This document shows, piece by piece, positions 41,567-49,714 of a stretch of 51,674 bases of DNA; the first letter of the stretch is position 1, and each line of letters begins with the position of its first letter. Under the pieces are notes generated by a model. The model searched no databases, was not told where the DNA came from, and saw only the letters and a program-made list of their open reading frames with translations. The stretch is from CAYNEO01 sp964396245 (GTDB lineage: Bacteria; Zixibacteria; MSB-5A5; GN15; FEB-12): assembly GCA_964396245.1 (NCBI GenBank), contig CAYNEO010000027.1, forward strand, positions 1 through 51,674. Reading direction: 5' to 3'. Position numbers and translations under genes: made by a program.

Positions 41567-42310
41567 ATGCTCGAAGAAATAGCGAACATTGCCAAAAATT
41601 GCCGCCGCGCCGCCGTGCTCACGGGCGCCGGCATCTCCGCCGAGTCCGGCGTGCCGACTTTTCGTGGCAAGGAAGGCCTGTGGGGCAAGTTTCGGGCGGA
41701 GGAACTGGCCACGATGGACGCCTTCATGGCCAATCCCAAAATCGTCTGGGAGTGGTATAACTGGCGGCGGGAATTGATCGGCGAGGTAGAACCCAACCGG
41801 GGACATTACGCCCTGGTCGAATTGGGACGTTTTTTTGACGATTACACGCTCATCACGCAGAATGTCGATAATTTGCATCGGCTGGCCGGCTCGACCGAGG
41901 TCCTCGAACTGCACGGCAATATCCTGAGAAACAAGTGCGTGAGATGCAACCGGGTTGTTGCGGAAACAGTCGAAATCGACCCCGACAACATACCGGCGTG
42001 TCCGTCGTGCGGGGGTAAACTGCGACCGGACGTGGTCTGGTACGGCGAGATGCTGCCGGAGGGAGTAATCCACGAGGCGTTCCGGAAGTCGGAAGCGTCG
42101 GATATCTTCTTCTCGGTCGGTACTTCCGCAATCGTCCATCCGGCCGCGTCGCTGCCGCTGTCGGCCAAGCGCAGCGGAGCCGTTCTGGTTGAAATCAATC
42201 CGGAAAGAACCCCGTTGACCGATATCGCGGACTATTATGTAGCCGGGAAGTCCGGCGAGCTGCTTCCTGAACTCGTAAATCTCCTCGATCAGTTGTCGGC
42301 CGGAGACTGA
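41567..42310 (+). CDS. cobB: Sirtuin, NAD-dependent protein deacylase (class III)
   Basis: Removes acyl groups from lysine, using NAD. Motifs: LTGAGISAESGVPTFRG (19-34), TQNVDNLH (97-104), catalytic His116 in LHGN, zinc cysteines 124, 127, 145 and 148, GTSAIVHPAA. The helix WEWYNWRREL contains Tyr64 and Arg67 in YxxR spacing, the class III mark linked to removal of succinyl and other acidic acyl groups. No Shine-Dalgarno; the mRNA is probably leaderless. The next gene follows after 59 bases. Confidence 0.95.
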   Translation: MLEEIANIAKNCRRAAVLTGAGISAESGVPTFRGKEGLWGKFRAEELATMDAFMANPKIVWEWYNWRRELIGEVEPNRGHYALVELGRFFDDYTLITQNVDNLHRLAGSTEVLELHGNILRNKCVRCNRVVAETVEIDPDNIPACPSCGGKLRPDVVWYGEMLPEGVIHEAFRKSEASDIFFSVGTSAIVHPAASLPLSAKRSGAVLVEINPERTPLTDIADYYVAGKSGELLPELVNLLDQLSAGD

Positions 42311-42369
42311 AGTGGCCGAAACTAACCCTCGCGCCCAGTGTATGAGAGTAGAGAAGATGTGCGGCACTT

Positions 42370-44532
42370 ATGAACGCGACACGAATCGGTAAAATCGGCA
42401 TCCTGGCGATCCTGCTGGCCCTGGCGGGGATCTCGTGCTCGTCGGTCTACTTCAATACATTCTTCAATGCGAAGAAAGCATTCAACGAGGCCGAAAAAAA
42501 GCGAGAAGAAAGCGAGTCCAGGACCGTAGACAAAGGGCTTTACCAGACGGCCATCGAGAAGTCTCTCAAGGTTGTCGAGGATCATCCCAAATCGAAGTAC
42601 TACGATGACGCCCTCTACGTGCTCGGTGTATCCTACTACTACACCGCCGAATATGGTAAAGCGGAGCGGCGCTTCCGGGAAATCCTGGCCAACTACGAGG
42701 ATTCGAAATTCGCCGAGCGTTCAAGTGTGTACCTGGCCAAGTCGAAACTCCAACTCGGCGAAATCGAAGACGCCATGCAGGTCTTCGAGGAAATTTTCAA
42801 CAAGGATTATGACCGCAAGTACAAGGCCGAGGCGGCCATGGGGCTGGGGGACTACTATTTCAACGAGCTCGCATACGACCGGGCACAGAACTATTTCAAG
42901 GCCGTAAGGGACTCGCTGGGAGACGGTATTCAAAAACTACAGGCCCAACTGTACATTGCCGACGCCTACTTTCAGAAATACAAATTTGCCGATGCGCTCA
43001 ATGCCTACCTGCAGGTGCTGGGCATGGACCCGAATATCGATCAGAAGTATCGCGCCCTCTACCAATCGGCAATTGCCTCTTTCCGGCTTCAGCGAATCGA
43101 CGCCGGAATGGATTACCTCGACAGGCTGATCAACGACGAAGCATACTTCGACTCTCTCGGCGTTCTCAAACTTCGCGTCGCGGAGGGATACGAATACGAC
43201 GGCGACCTGGAGTTGGCGGAAGATACGTACCGCGATGTCTCGGAGTCGGCGCAGCGACGGAACGTGACGGCGGAAGCATTGTATCGTCTCGCCCTGATCT
43301 ACCAGTTTGACTACGACCAGCTCGAAAAGGCCAAGGACTTCTACGACAGGTCGGTGGAGGCCGATCGGTCCACGCCGTTTGCTCAGGATGCCCTCCAGCG
43401 CTCCTCCGATATCGGAAAACTGAAGACCTTCACCGAAGAGATCAAACTCGATACCGCCTCAACACAGACGTCGATCGACGAGGCAGCTTACACCCAGTAT
43501 CTTCTGGCCGAGCTGTACTGGTTCAAGCTGAACAAACCGGACTCGGCGATGTTCGAATTGCGGTATCTGATCGACTCATTCCCGACATCCTACGACGCGC
43601 CCAATGCTATGATAGCCCTGTCGGAAATGATCCGGGAACAGGAGGCCGATACCGCCGCGGCGGATTCAATCCTCCACGAGGCGCTGATTCGGTATCCACA
43701 CTCCGATTTTGCCCCCACAGCTCTTGAGAGACTGGGACTGAAAGGCACCGAAGCAGACACCGGGTATGCTGAGTTATTCATACACCGCGCCGAGGATTTC
43801 ATTGTGAACGATGACAACGCGGACTCGGCCCGTTTCTACTACCGGTATGTCGTGGATAATTTCCCCGACTCGAAGTACTTCGTTCAGGCCAAATTCAACC
43901 TGATCTGGCTGGACGAGAACTATTTCAGCCCCGGAGACTCGAGTGTGATATACGCTTATAATGAGTTTGTGGACTCTTTCCCCGGGACTGATTTGGCCAA
44001 CGTTGCCCGCCAACGTATTCAAGGACAATCGACTCAGTCGAAAAACCTTCTGGCTCAGCAGAATCAGCAACAGGCGTCGGCCGATTCGGCGGCGGAGGCA
44101 GCCGCCCAGGCCGATGTCCAGCAGCAAATCGACTCGACCGTTGCCGGTTCCGGCGACTACGACTCGTATCTGAAAAACCTCTACATATCGCCGGAGGGCG
44201 ATACTATCATTCTCCTCGACGAGCAGCCTATCGAAATAATCGAGCCTTTCGAATTTCCCACCGAGGCGTACGGCATGCAGGAGAACGACACCTACCTCTA
44301 TTTTCAGGTTCTTGTTGATTTTTCGGGGAAAGTTGTAGATGTTGTCCAGAAAACGCAGTCCCAGTACGAGGAGATCAACGACCGGGCGAAACGGGCAGTG
44401 GCATCCATGACTTTCGATGCCGGAAATCTGTCCACGCAAATCTCGATCCTGGGTCTGCCGCCTTCACGGGATAACAGAGGCCACTGGTTCGTGTACAAGT
44501 TCCTGGTCCAAAAACCGGATTACCTGCGATGA
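42370..44532 (+). CDS. Large TPR lipoprotein with TonB-like C-terminal domain
   Basis: 720 residues. The leader ends in a lipobox (LALAGISC), giving lipidated Cys23, followed by SSVYFNTFFNAKKAF. Ten or more TPR-like repeats run from about residue 50 to 540, with BamD/YbgF-type phrases such as VVEDHPKSKYYDDALYVLGV. A Gln/Ala-rich linker (around 560-590) leads to a last domain (YFQVLVDFSGKVVDVVQKTQ) like the TonB C-terminal fold. An envelope scaffold role is likely. Its stop overlaps the pyrK start (ATGA), an odd partnership for an envelope lipoprotein. Confidence 0.85.
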   Translation: MNATRIGKIGILAILLALAGISCSSVYFNTFFNAKKAFNEAEKKREESESRTVDKGLYQTAIEKSLKVVEDHPKSKYYDDALYVLGVSYYYTAEYGKAERRFREILANYEDSKFAERSSVYLAKSKLQLGEIEDAMQVFEEIFNKDYDRKYKAEAAMGLGDYYFNELAYDRAQNYFKAVRDSLGDGIQKLQAQLYIADAYFQKYKFADALNAYLQVLGMDPNIDQKYRALYQSAIASFRLQRIDAGMDYLDRLINDEAYFDSLGVLKLRVAEGYEYDGDLELAEDTYRDVSESAQRRNVTAEALYRLALIYQFDYDQLEKAKDFYDRSVEADRSTPFAQDALQRSSDIGKLKTFTEEIKLDTASTQTSIDEAAYTQYLLAELYWFKLNKPDSAMFELRYLIDSFPTSYDAPNAMIALSEMIREQEADTAAADSILHEALIRYPHSDFAPTALERLGLKGTEADTGYAELFIHRAEDFIVNDDNADSARFYYRYVVDNFPDSKYFVQAKFNLIWLDENYFSPGDSSVIYAYNEFVDSFPGTDLANVARQRIQGQSTQSKNLLAQQNQQQASADSAAEAAAQADVQQQIDSTVAGSGDYDSYLKNLYISPEGDTIILLDEQPIEIIEPFEFPTEAYGMQENDTYLYFQVLVDFSGKVVDVVQKTQSQYEEINDRAKRAVASMTFDAGNLSTQISILGLPPSRDNRGHWFVYKFLVQKPDYLR

Positions 44533-45323
44533 TCAAACCGTCGTGTGAAGACACGATTATCATAAAAAAACGCAATCTGAAAAATAACTACTTCGGCATG
44601 ACCCTGGGACCGTATTCGCATTCCGGGACATGCCGGCCCGGTTGTTTCATCCATCTCAAGCTCCCCCACAGCGATATCTTTTTCCGCCGCGCCATGTCGG
44701 TCGCGGGCATCAATCGGGAAGAAAAGCAGATCGAGATCATCTTCAAGGTGTTCGGCCGCGGCACAAGCCTTCTCGCGGAAATGAGGCCGAACGACCATAT
44801 CGACATTCTCGGTCCGCTCGGCGTGCCTTTCGACCCGCCGAAACGTAACGACCGCGTCGTCATCGTCGCCGGCGGCGTGGGGTTTCCGCCCCTGATGTTT
44901 CTCGCCGAGCACCTTATTGCGAACGGGAGGAACCCCGGGGAGATCGAATTCTTCTACGGCGGACGCACCTCGGTCGATTTGATCGAACGCGCCAGGATCA
45001 AGCGACTCGGCGTGAATTTTCACCCGGCTACGGACGACGGTTCCTTCGGACAGCGCGGGTTCGTCACCGAGCATGTCGAAGCGTTTCTGAAAGAGAACTC
45101 GGATCGGCGGTTGATGATCTACGGTTGCGGTCCGGAGTCAATGCTTCGCGAGGTCGACCGCCTTGGGCGCGAGTACGGCATTCCCGGGCAGGTGTCACTC
45201 GAGGCGCCCATGCCCTGCGGTATCGGCGTCTGCCTCGGCTGCGTGGTGCCGTTGACCGCCGGCGGGTATGCCCGCGTGTGTGCCGACGGCCCGGTGTTCA
45301 ATATCGGCGAGGTGATGCTATGA
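44529..45323 (+). CDS. pyrK: Dihydroorotate dehydrogenase electron-transfer subunit
   Basis: The FAD/2Fe-2S subunit that passes electrons from dihydroorotate dehydrogenase B to NAD. 264 residues: FAD motif RRAMSVAG, NAD-binding VIVAGGVGFPPLMFLAEHL and GCGPESML, and the iron-sulfur cysteines in EAPMPCGIGVCLGCVVP plus ARVCADGP. It overlaps pyrD by 4 bases (CTATGA). Confidence 0.96.
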   Translation: MIKPSCEDTIIIKKRNLKNNYFGMTLGPYSHSGTCRPGCFIHLKLPHSDIFFRRAMSVAGINREEKQIEIIFKVFGRGTSLLAEMRPNDHIDILGPLGVPFDPPKRNDRVVIVAGGVGFPPLMFLAEHLIANGRNPGEIEFFYGGRTSVDLIERARIKRLGVNFHPATDDGSFGQRGFVTEHVEAFLKENSDRRLMIYGCGPESMLREVDRLGREYGIPGQVSLEAPMPCGIGVCLGCVVPLTAGGYARVCADGPVFNIGEVML

Positions 45324-46237
45324 CGCCCGAACTTCGCGTAACCATAGCCGGCGTGGAATTCGCCAATCCCATCATGACCGCATCCGGATGTTGCGGCTAC
45401 GGTGAGGAACTGGCACAGGTGTTTCCACTGTCCAAACTCGGCGCATTGGTCACGAAATCAATCACCGCCAAACCGCGACTGGGTCACAAACCGCCCCGGA
45501 CGGCAGAGACGGCATCAGGTATGCTCAACGCTATCGGTCTCGCCAATGTGGGCATCGACGTGTTCATCGTCGAGAAAGTCCCCTTTCTCAAAAAGCAGAA
45601 GACAAAAGTCATCGTGAACGTCGCCGGCTCAACCATAGATGAATATGTGAGCATCTGCTCCCGATTGAACGACTGCGACGGAATCGACATGATTGAGTTG
45701 AATATCAGCTGCCCCAATGTCAACGAAGGCGGCATGGAGTTCGGTCACTCGCCGCAACTGACAGAAAAGACGGTGGCGGGGGTCAAACAAGTGTTTTCGC
45801 GGCCGGTTATCGCCAAGCTCTCGCCCAATGTCACGGATATCGTTGCCATTGCGAAGGCGGCGGAGCAGGGCGGCGCCGATGCCCTCTCGCTGATCAACTC
45901 CATGATCGGCACCGCCATCGATATCGAAACCTGGCACCCGAGACTGACCAATAATCAGGGAGGACTGACCGGCCCGGCAATTAAGCCGATCGCCCTTGCC
46001 AAAGTAAACCAGGTCTACTCGAACTGCCGTTTGCCGTTGATCGGGATTGGCGGGATAGCCACGGCCAACGATGTCGTGGAGTTTCTGCTGTGCGGCGCAA
46101 CCGCCGTGCAGGTGGGTACGGCGCTATTTATCGAACCGGACGCGCCGGTCAAGATTGTCGCCGGGCTCAAGAATTACCTGAAGCGCAAAAAGCTTCAGTC
46201 AGTCGCCGATCTTGTCGGCCAAGTGAGGAAATACTGA
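45320..46237 (+). CDS. pyrD: Dihydroorotate dehydrogenase, class 1B catalytic subunit
   Basis: Fourth step of pyrimidine synthesis. The start is the ATG inside the pyrK stop; a longer frame upstream is not used. 305 residues, FMN-binding TIM barrel: NPIMTASGCCGYGEEL, GLANVGIDVF, ELNISCPNVNEGG with the class 1 catalytic Cys, and IGIGGIATANDVVEFLLCGA. The pairing with pyrK marks the NAD-linked 1B type. Confidence 0.96.
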   Translation: MTPELRVTIAGVEFANPIMTASGCCGYGEELAQVFPLSKLGALVTKSITAKPRLGHKPPRTAETASGMLNAIGLANVGIDVFIVEKVPFLKKQKTKVIVNVAGSTIDEYVSICSRLNDCDGIDMIELNISCPNVNEGGMEFGHSPQLTEKTVAGVKQVFSRPVIAKLSPNVTDIVAIAKAAEQGGADALSLINSMIGTAIDIETWHPRLTNNQGGLTGPAIKPIALAKVNQVYSNCRLPLIGIGGIATANDVVEFLLCGATAVQVGTALFIEPDAPVKIVAGLKNYLKRKKLQSVADLVGQVRKY

Positions 46238-47127
46238 TGAGCGCTCTGAAAAAACTGCTCGATTGTCAGCAGAACAATAAATCGATTATCTGCCTGGGGC
46301 TCGATCTCGATCCCAAACGGATGCCGCCGGAACATACCGGGTCGATCAAAGCCATGTATGACTTTGCGCAGAGAATTATCGAGGCAACCAACGACAAGGT
46401 GTGCGCCTACAAACCGAATCTCGCTTTCTACGAAAGTCTCGGACACGAGGGGATATCGCTGCTGAGGCTGATCATCGAACGCATACCGCCCGAGATTCCG
46501 ATTATTCTCGACGGCAAGCGCGGCGATATCAGCAACACCGCCTCCCACTACGCCCACTTCCTGTTCGAGATACTCAAGGGCGACTGGGTGACGCTCAACC
46601 CGTACATGGGCTACGATTCCATGCGCCCGTTCTTCGAGTACAAGGACCGGGGCGTATTCGTGCTCTGCCTGACATCGAACACCGGCTCGCGCGACTTTCA
46701 ACTGCTGAATGTGGAAGGCAAGCCCCTGTACCGGATTGTCGCCGAGAAAGTGGCGTACTGGAACAAGGACAATAACAGCGGTCTCGTGGTCGGTGCGACG
46801 CATCCTGAACAGCTCGCCGAGATTCGCGGAGTCGCCGGCGATATGCCGCTTCTGATACCCGGGGTCGGCGCGCAGGGCGGTGCGCTGGAAAAAGCGGTGA
46901 TCGATGGCACCGATCATTTCAAAAAACCGGCGGTCATCAACGTCTCCCGGTCGGTGCTGTATGCCTCCACCGACAAAGATTTCGCACTCAAAGCAAGGTC
47001 GGAACTTCAGCGGCTGAATAGCATTGTTGATTCGTGCCGTGAAGAAAAACCCGGCGACGAGCAAAAGGGGGGCGCCGAAACTCACCGGGGTCAGCAGCAG
47101 AACCGTCCGCAGGGTCAGGGGAATTAA
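46237..47127 (+). CDS. pyrF: Orotidine 5'-phosphate decarboxylase, type 2
   Basis: Last step of UMP synthesis. TGATG overlap with pyrD. The 296-residue length and pattern (SIICLGLDLDPKRMPPEH; LDGKRGDISNTASHYA with catalytic Lys94; GATHPEQLAEIRG) are those of the larger type 2 group found in mycobacteria and others. A hydrophilic tail (about 25 residues, rich in K, E, G and Q) is unusual and may be unstructured. Confidence 0.95.
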   Translation: MSALKKLLDCQQNNKSIICLGLDLDPKRMPPEHTGSIKAMYDFAQRIIEATNDKVCAYKPNLAFYESLGHEGISLLRLIIERIPPEIPIILDGKRGDISNTASHYAHFLFEILKGDWVTLNPYMGYDSMRPFFEYKDRGVFVLCLTSNTGSRDFQLLNVEGKPLYRIVAEKVAYWNKDNNSGLVVGATHPEQLAEIRGVAGDMPLLIPGVGAQGGALEKAVIDGTDHFKKPAVINVSRSVLYASTDKDFALKARSELQRLNSIVDSCREEKPGDEQKGGAETHRGQQQNRPQGQGN

Positions 47128-47170
47128 TCCGAGGAATTTACGTCAGTCAGAATTGCGGCGATTATGTTAT

Positions 47171-47198
47171 CAGGGCCCGGACATCATCCGGGTCCCTG
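47171..47198. terminator. Hairpin between convergent pyrF and NADAR-TPR genes
   Basis: CAGGG-CCCGG against CCGGG-T-CCCTG, ten base pairs with one bulge and a 7-base loop, directly touching the stop codon of the minus-strand gene. No long T-run. Confidence 0.6.
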
Positions 47199-48062
47199 TT
47201 AGTCGTCATCTGATTCTTCGAGAAGACGGGCGCGCCGCTCGTACAGTTGAGCCGCAACCCACCGATCGAGACGCGCCTGCACGTCGGACATCCACCGAAA
47301 GTAATCGGGATCTTCCGGATCAATCCGAATGAGCGCTTTCAGCGGCCGGACAGCCTCCTCATAGCGGTGGAGGGCCATCAACGCCTTCGCCATGACCGAA
47401 TGGCCCCACTCGCATTCGGGTTCGCGACTGACCGCGTGATTGCTGAAAACAAGCGCCTTGACGTACCGGCCCTGCTTGAAATATGCCTCCGCCAGTGCGG
47501 CGAGATTGTCTGCATCCTCGGGTTCAGCCTCGGCAAGAGTTTTCAGCCATTGGATGAGATGTTCCTGATCGTCTCGTTCCAACAGTCGGGCATTGGCCGC
47601 CATCCGTTGTCTGACTTTCATAAGCAGTCGTCCGAACATGTTGTGGCCGGTCCCGTCCGGCCCGATGCCGTAGTAGCTGTCAACATCGGATTCATACACG
47701 ATCCGTGCGGACCCCGTCCTCAAGAGATGCTCCTCGAGGTCCAGGTGCTGACTGAACTTGGCATACAGGACCCGATAGAGATACTCGTCGCGAACAACCT
47801 CCCACTTGTTCCGTTCCCAAGCGCCGTGCCGTTGCGCCAGCGCCCGGGCGGCTTTCACGGAAGGCGCTTCGCGAAGACCAAACGGCACCGCCGCCGGGTA
47901 CTGCTGACCCAGCAGATAATGTGTGACTGTCGGCCATGTAGCACCGTCCAGCCTGACGCCGTATGCGGATTCGTTGAGGAACACGCCGTAGGCGTCATGG
48001 ATACTGCGGACTCGTACTGTCCTGCGGTCAGACTTTCCTCTCGTCTTGCGCGAATGCTTCAT
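47199..48062 (-). CDS. NADAR (YbiA-like, DUF1768) protein with C-terminal TPR domain
   Basis: 287 residues. Residues 25-155 follow the NADAR plan: FLNESAYGVRLDGATWPTVT then HYLLGQQY; ERNKWEVVRDEYLYRVLYAK then FSQHLDLEEHLLRTGSARIV; YYGIGPDGTGHNMFGRLLMK. Residues 170-280 are TPR repeats (ADNLAALAEAYFKQGRYVKA). YbiA hydrolyses damaged riboflavin intermediates; other NADAR proteins remove ADP-ribose from guanine in DNA and counter DarT-like toxins. Either is possible; no toxin or riboflavin gene is adjacent. The ribosome site (GAGGAG) is 13 bases from the ATG. Confidence 0.85.
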   Translation of the reverse strand: MKHSRKTRGKSDRRTVRVRSIHDAYGVFLNESAYGVRLDGATWPTVTHYLLGQQYPAAVPFGLREAPSVKAARALAQRHGAWERNKWEVVRDEYLYRVLYAKFSQHLDLEEHLLRTGSARIVYESDVDSYYGIGPDGTGHNMFGRLLMKVRQRMAANARLLERDDQEHLIQWLKTLAEAEPEDADNLAALAEAYFKQGRYVKALVFSNHAVSREPECEWGHSVMAKALMALHRYEEAVRPLKALIRIDPEDPDYFRWMSDVQARLDRWVAAQLYERRARLLEESDDD

Positions 48063-48313
48063 AGTCTAACTGATACTCCTCAATCTGATTCAAGTTCTGG
48101 CTTTTGTCGAATGCGGGGCCTTCTGTGCGACCCCCGTTACCGCGAATTCTCCAAATTTCGCATAGGCACTCCTTCCCGACCGACAGGGTCCGAACGATCA
48201 CATACAGATCTGACCTTGCCGACATCATCAGTCGGTGACTGTGTCTCACTGCGCTACGACAGACACGTATCTATCGCACGCACTACGACGTCGCTATAGA
48301 TGGAATGAATTCA

Positions 48314-48406
48314 GTTGAGAGGAGAGGTGAAAAGAGCGGGGGAAAGGCTGATACCGAAAAGGTTGGTATCAGGGGGAGCAGTCGATTCCGTCACTCTCCG
48401 CTCAAC
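48314..48406. other. Long-range hairpin, possible structured RNA
   Basis: Outer stem GTTGAG / CTCAAC, then GGAGA / TCTCC and GTGA / TCAC with one mismatch and one bulge, enclosing an inner perfect stem CTGATACC / GGTATCAG. 15 outer and 8 inner base pairs in 93 bases are unlikely by chance. It could be part of the NADAR leader (minus strand) or of an RNA ending at the 48482 terminator (plus strand). Confidence 0.45.
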
Positions 48407-48481
48407 CGGCCATCAATCTGTGTTGTCTTCGCTCACATAGATTTAGCATAGAATACATCACCTGCGTGTTACATGGTTACA

Positions 48482-48513
48482 CCCGCCACTGCGGCGGGCC
48501 GTTTTTGTTTTTT
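48482..48513 (+). terminator. Rho-independent terminator
   Basis: CCCGCC-ACTGC-GGCGGG, then a T-rich tail (T5-G-T6). No protein gene on the plus strand lies upstream within 1.3 kb apart from convergent pyrF, so it probably ends a non-coding plus-strand transcript. Confidence 0.7.
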
Positions 48514-48526
48514 ACACGAGATTGCG

Positions 48527-48555
48527 ACAATAAGCCTTCGAAAAATGTCTGTCAA
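48527..48555 (-). promoter_or_regulatory. Sigma-70-type promoter, probably for the NADAR-TPR gene
   Basis: On the minus strand TTGACA, 17 bases, TATTGT. It reads towards 48062 and lies just beyond the stop of the GNAT gene on the same strand. Confidence 0.6.
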
Positions 48556-48593
48556 GTGAAAAATGTATTAGATTGTCTATATCCTGATTTTTT

Positions 48594-49154
48594 TCACGCA
48601 TCAAAATCAAACAACAGCAGCGAGTATATGAACATATCGTGGAATTCGCCTTTGTAGAACAGGTGGCGTCGGAGCGTACCGTCCCGCTTGAACCCGACCT
48701 TCGCCAGATCGAGCACCATGTCATCATCGAACTCACCGATATGAGCATACACCTTGTTCAATCCCCGGTACCTGAACAGGTGATTGCACAGGATTCGGAT
48801 CGCCTCCGGTCCGTGCTCTTTCTTCTTTTCATCGGGATCGATCAGCATCTCCATTCGCGCCGAACGGTTGAGGCTGTTGAGATCCGAGAATGAAATCAAC
48901 CCGACCAGCGTCTTCTCCTTGATCGTACAGATGCCGAATTCCTGGCTGTCCGCTGATCTCTCAGCCCTTTTGTACGCCTCGGCCGCTTCGGACGCGCTCA
49001 GGTATGGGAGAGGATATTCGCGGTGTTTCTGCGGCTCCTGCATCAACCGCCAGTGGTACGTGTTGGCGATATCCTCCGCCGTCGCCGGGCGAAGGTACAG
49101 CTTGCCGCCGACCAGCGACGGTATTGTCGATGTAATCACCTGCTTTTCGGCCAT
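48594..49154 (-). CDS. GNAT-family N-acetyltransferase (RimJ/RimL type)
   Basis: 186 residues from the ATG that starts MAEKQVITS; AGAGG lies just upstream, and an in-frame GTG 15 bases earlier is less likely. The fold shows YLRPATAEDIANTYHWRL, an acetyl-CoA loop region (EKKKEHGPEAIRILCNHLFR, in place of the usual R/Q-GxG-x-A) and the RimL-type end LAKVGFKRDGTLRRHLFYKG. Acceptors of such enzymes are N-terminal or small-molecule amines; the substrate is unknown. Confidence 0.88.
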   Translation of the reverse strand: MAEKQVITSTIPSLVGGKLYLRPATAEDIANTYHWRLMQEPQKHREYPLPYLSASEAAEAYKRAERSADSQEFGICTIKEKTLVGLISFSDLNSLNRSARMEMLIDPDEKKKEHGPEAIRILCNHLFRYRGLNKVYAHIGEFDDDMVLDLAKVGFKRDGTLRRHLFYKGEFHDMFIYSLLLFDFDA

Positions 49155-49269
49155 CGGTCCTCTCCTCACAAGACGATATCGTTTTGGGTATATGTATGTC
49201 GAGCGTACGTCCTATCGCAAGATAATAATAGCCGGGTGCGGCCCATCCTTTCCGTGTCAATCCACTGTA

Positions 49270-49298
49270 TTGACAATCAGTCGCCGGCCCGCTAAACT
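49270..49298 (+). promoter_or_regulatory. Leaderless-type promoter
   Basis: TTGACA, 17 bases, TAAACT, six bases, ATG. Perfect -35, with +1 predicted on the start codon of the next gene. Confidence 0.7.
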
Positions 49299-49304
49299 AC
49301 GGCC

Positions 49305-49658
49305 ATGCGGAAATCAGTACTCCTGCTCGTCGGTATTATCGCGCTGTATCTCTTTACCGGTGCCATTATGCATGCCGTCTACGGCCCGTCGTTTCCGTTC
49401 CTTTCGGGTGAGGATTCCTGGCTGCCCGACGGTCAGGGCGGATGGGTACAGCACGGCAACCCGAGCGGACCGCCGCCGGGCGAGCCGAGTGTCGAGGTTC
49501 CCGTTCTGGCCCGGTATCTACCCATATTTGTCCCGGCCGTACTCCTTATCCTTGTCATGTTCACGCCGGTCGGCAAAGTTTTTGAGACTCCCCCGCCAAA
49601 GAAACCCGAGCAAACAGGCGACTCATCATCCTCCGATTCGGACGCTGATAAGACCTGA
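49305..49658 (+). CDS. Small membrane protein of unknown function
   Basis: 117 residues with two membrane segments (SVLLLVGIIALYLFTGAIMH and LARYLPIFVPAVLLILVMFT). Between them lies a Gly/Pro-rich loop (GGWVQHGNPSGPPPGEPSVE), and a Ser/Asp-rich tail ends the protein. No Shine-Dalgarno, but a near-perfect promoter places +1 at the ATG, which supports both the gene and its start. No family is recognised. Confidence 0.65.
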   Translation: MRKSVLLLVGIIALYLFTGAIMHAVYGPSFPFLSGEDSWLPDGQGGWVQHGNPSGPPPGEPSVEVPVLARYLPIFVPAVLLILVMFTPVGKVFETPPPKKPEQTGDSSSSDSDADKT

Positions 49659-49702
49659 CACCCGGCGGGCCAAAAACTACTGGCCCCGGTTCGCACAACC
49701 CC

Positions 49703-49708
49703 TATATT
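49703..49708 (+). promoter_or_regulatory. -10 hexamer of a probable leaderless tadA mRNA
   Basis: TATATT lies exactly six bases before the tadA ATG. The -35 region (CTGGCC at 17 bases) is poor. Confidence 0.45.
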
Positions 49709-49714
49709 AGCTCC

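Larger units (their letters stand above)
48063..48593. other. Gene-free stretch of 531 bases with structured elements
   Basis: It contains a minus-strand promoter at 48527-48555, a plus-strand terminator at 48482-48513, a long-range hairpin at 48314-48406, and no supported gene. A 73-codon minus-strand frame overlapping the NADAR start lacks protein character after its first third and was not called. If the promoter is used, the NADAR mRNA has a leader of about 460 bases. Confidence 0.5.

Noticed and set aside
48028..48249. 73-codon minus-strand frame overlapping the NADAR start
   Set aside because: Overlaps the NADAR gene, weak start, composition not convincing; it could be real only if conserved in relatives.
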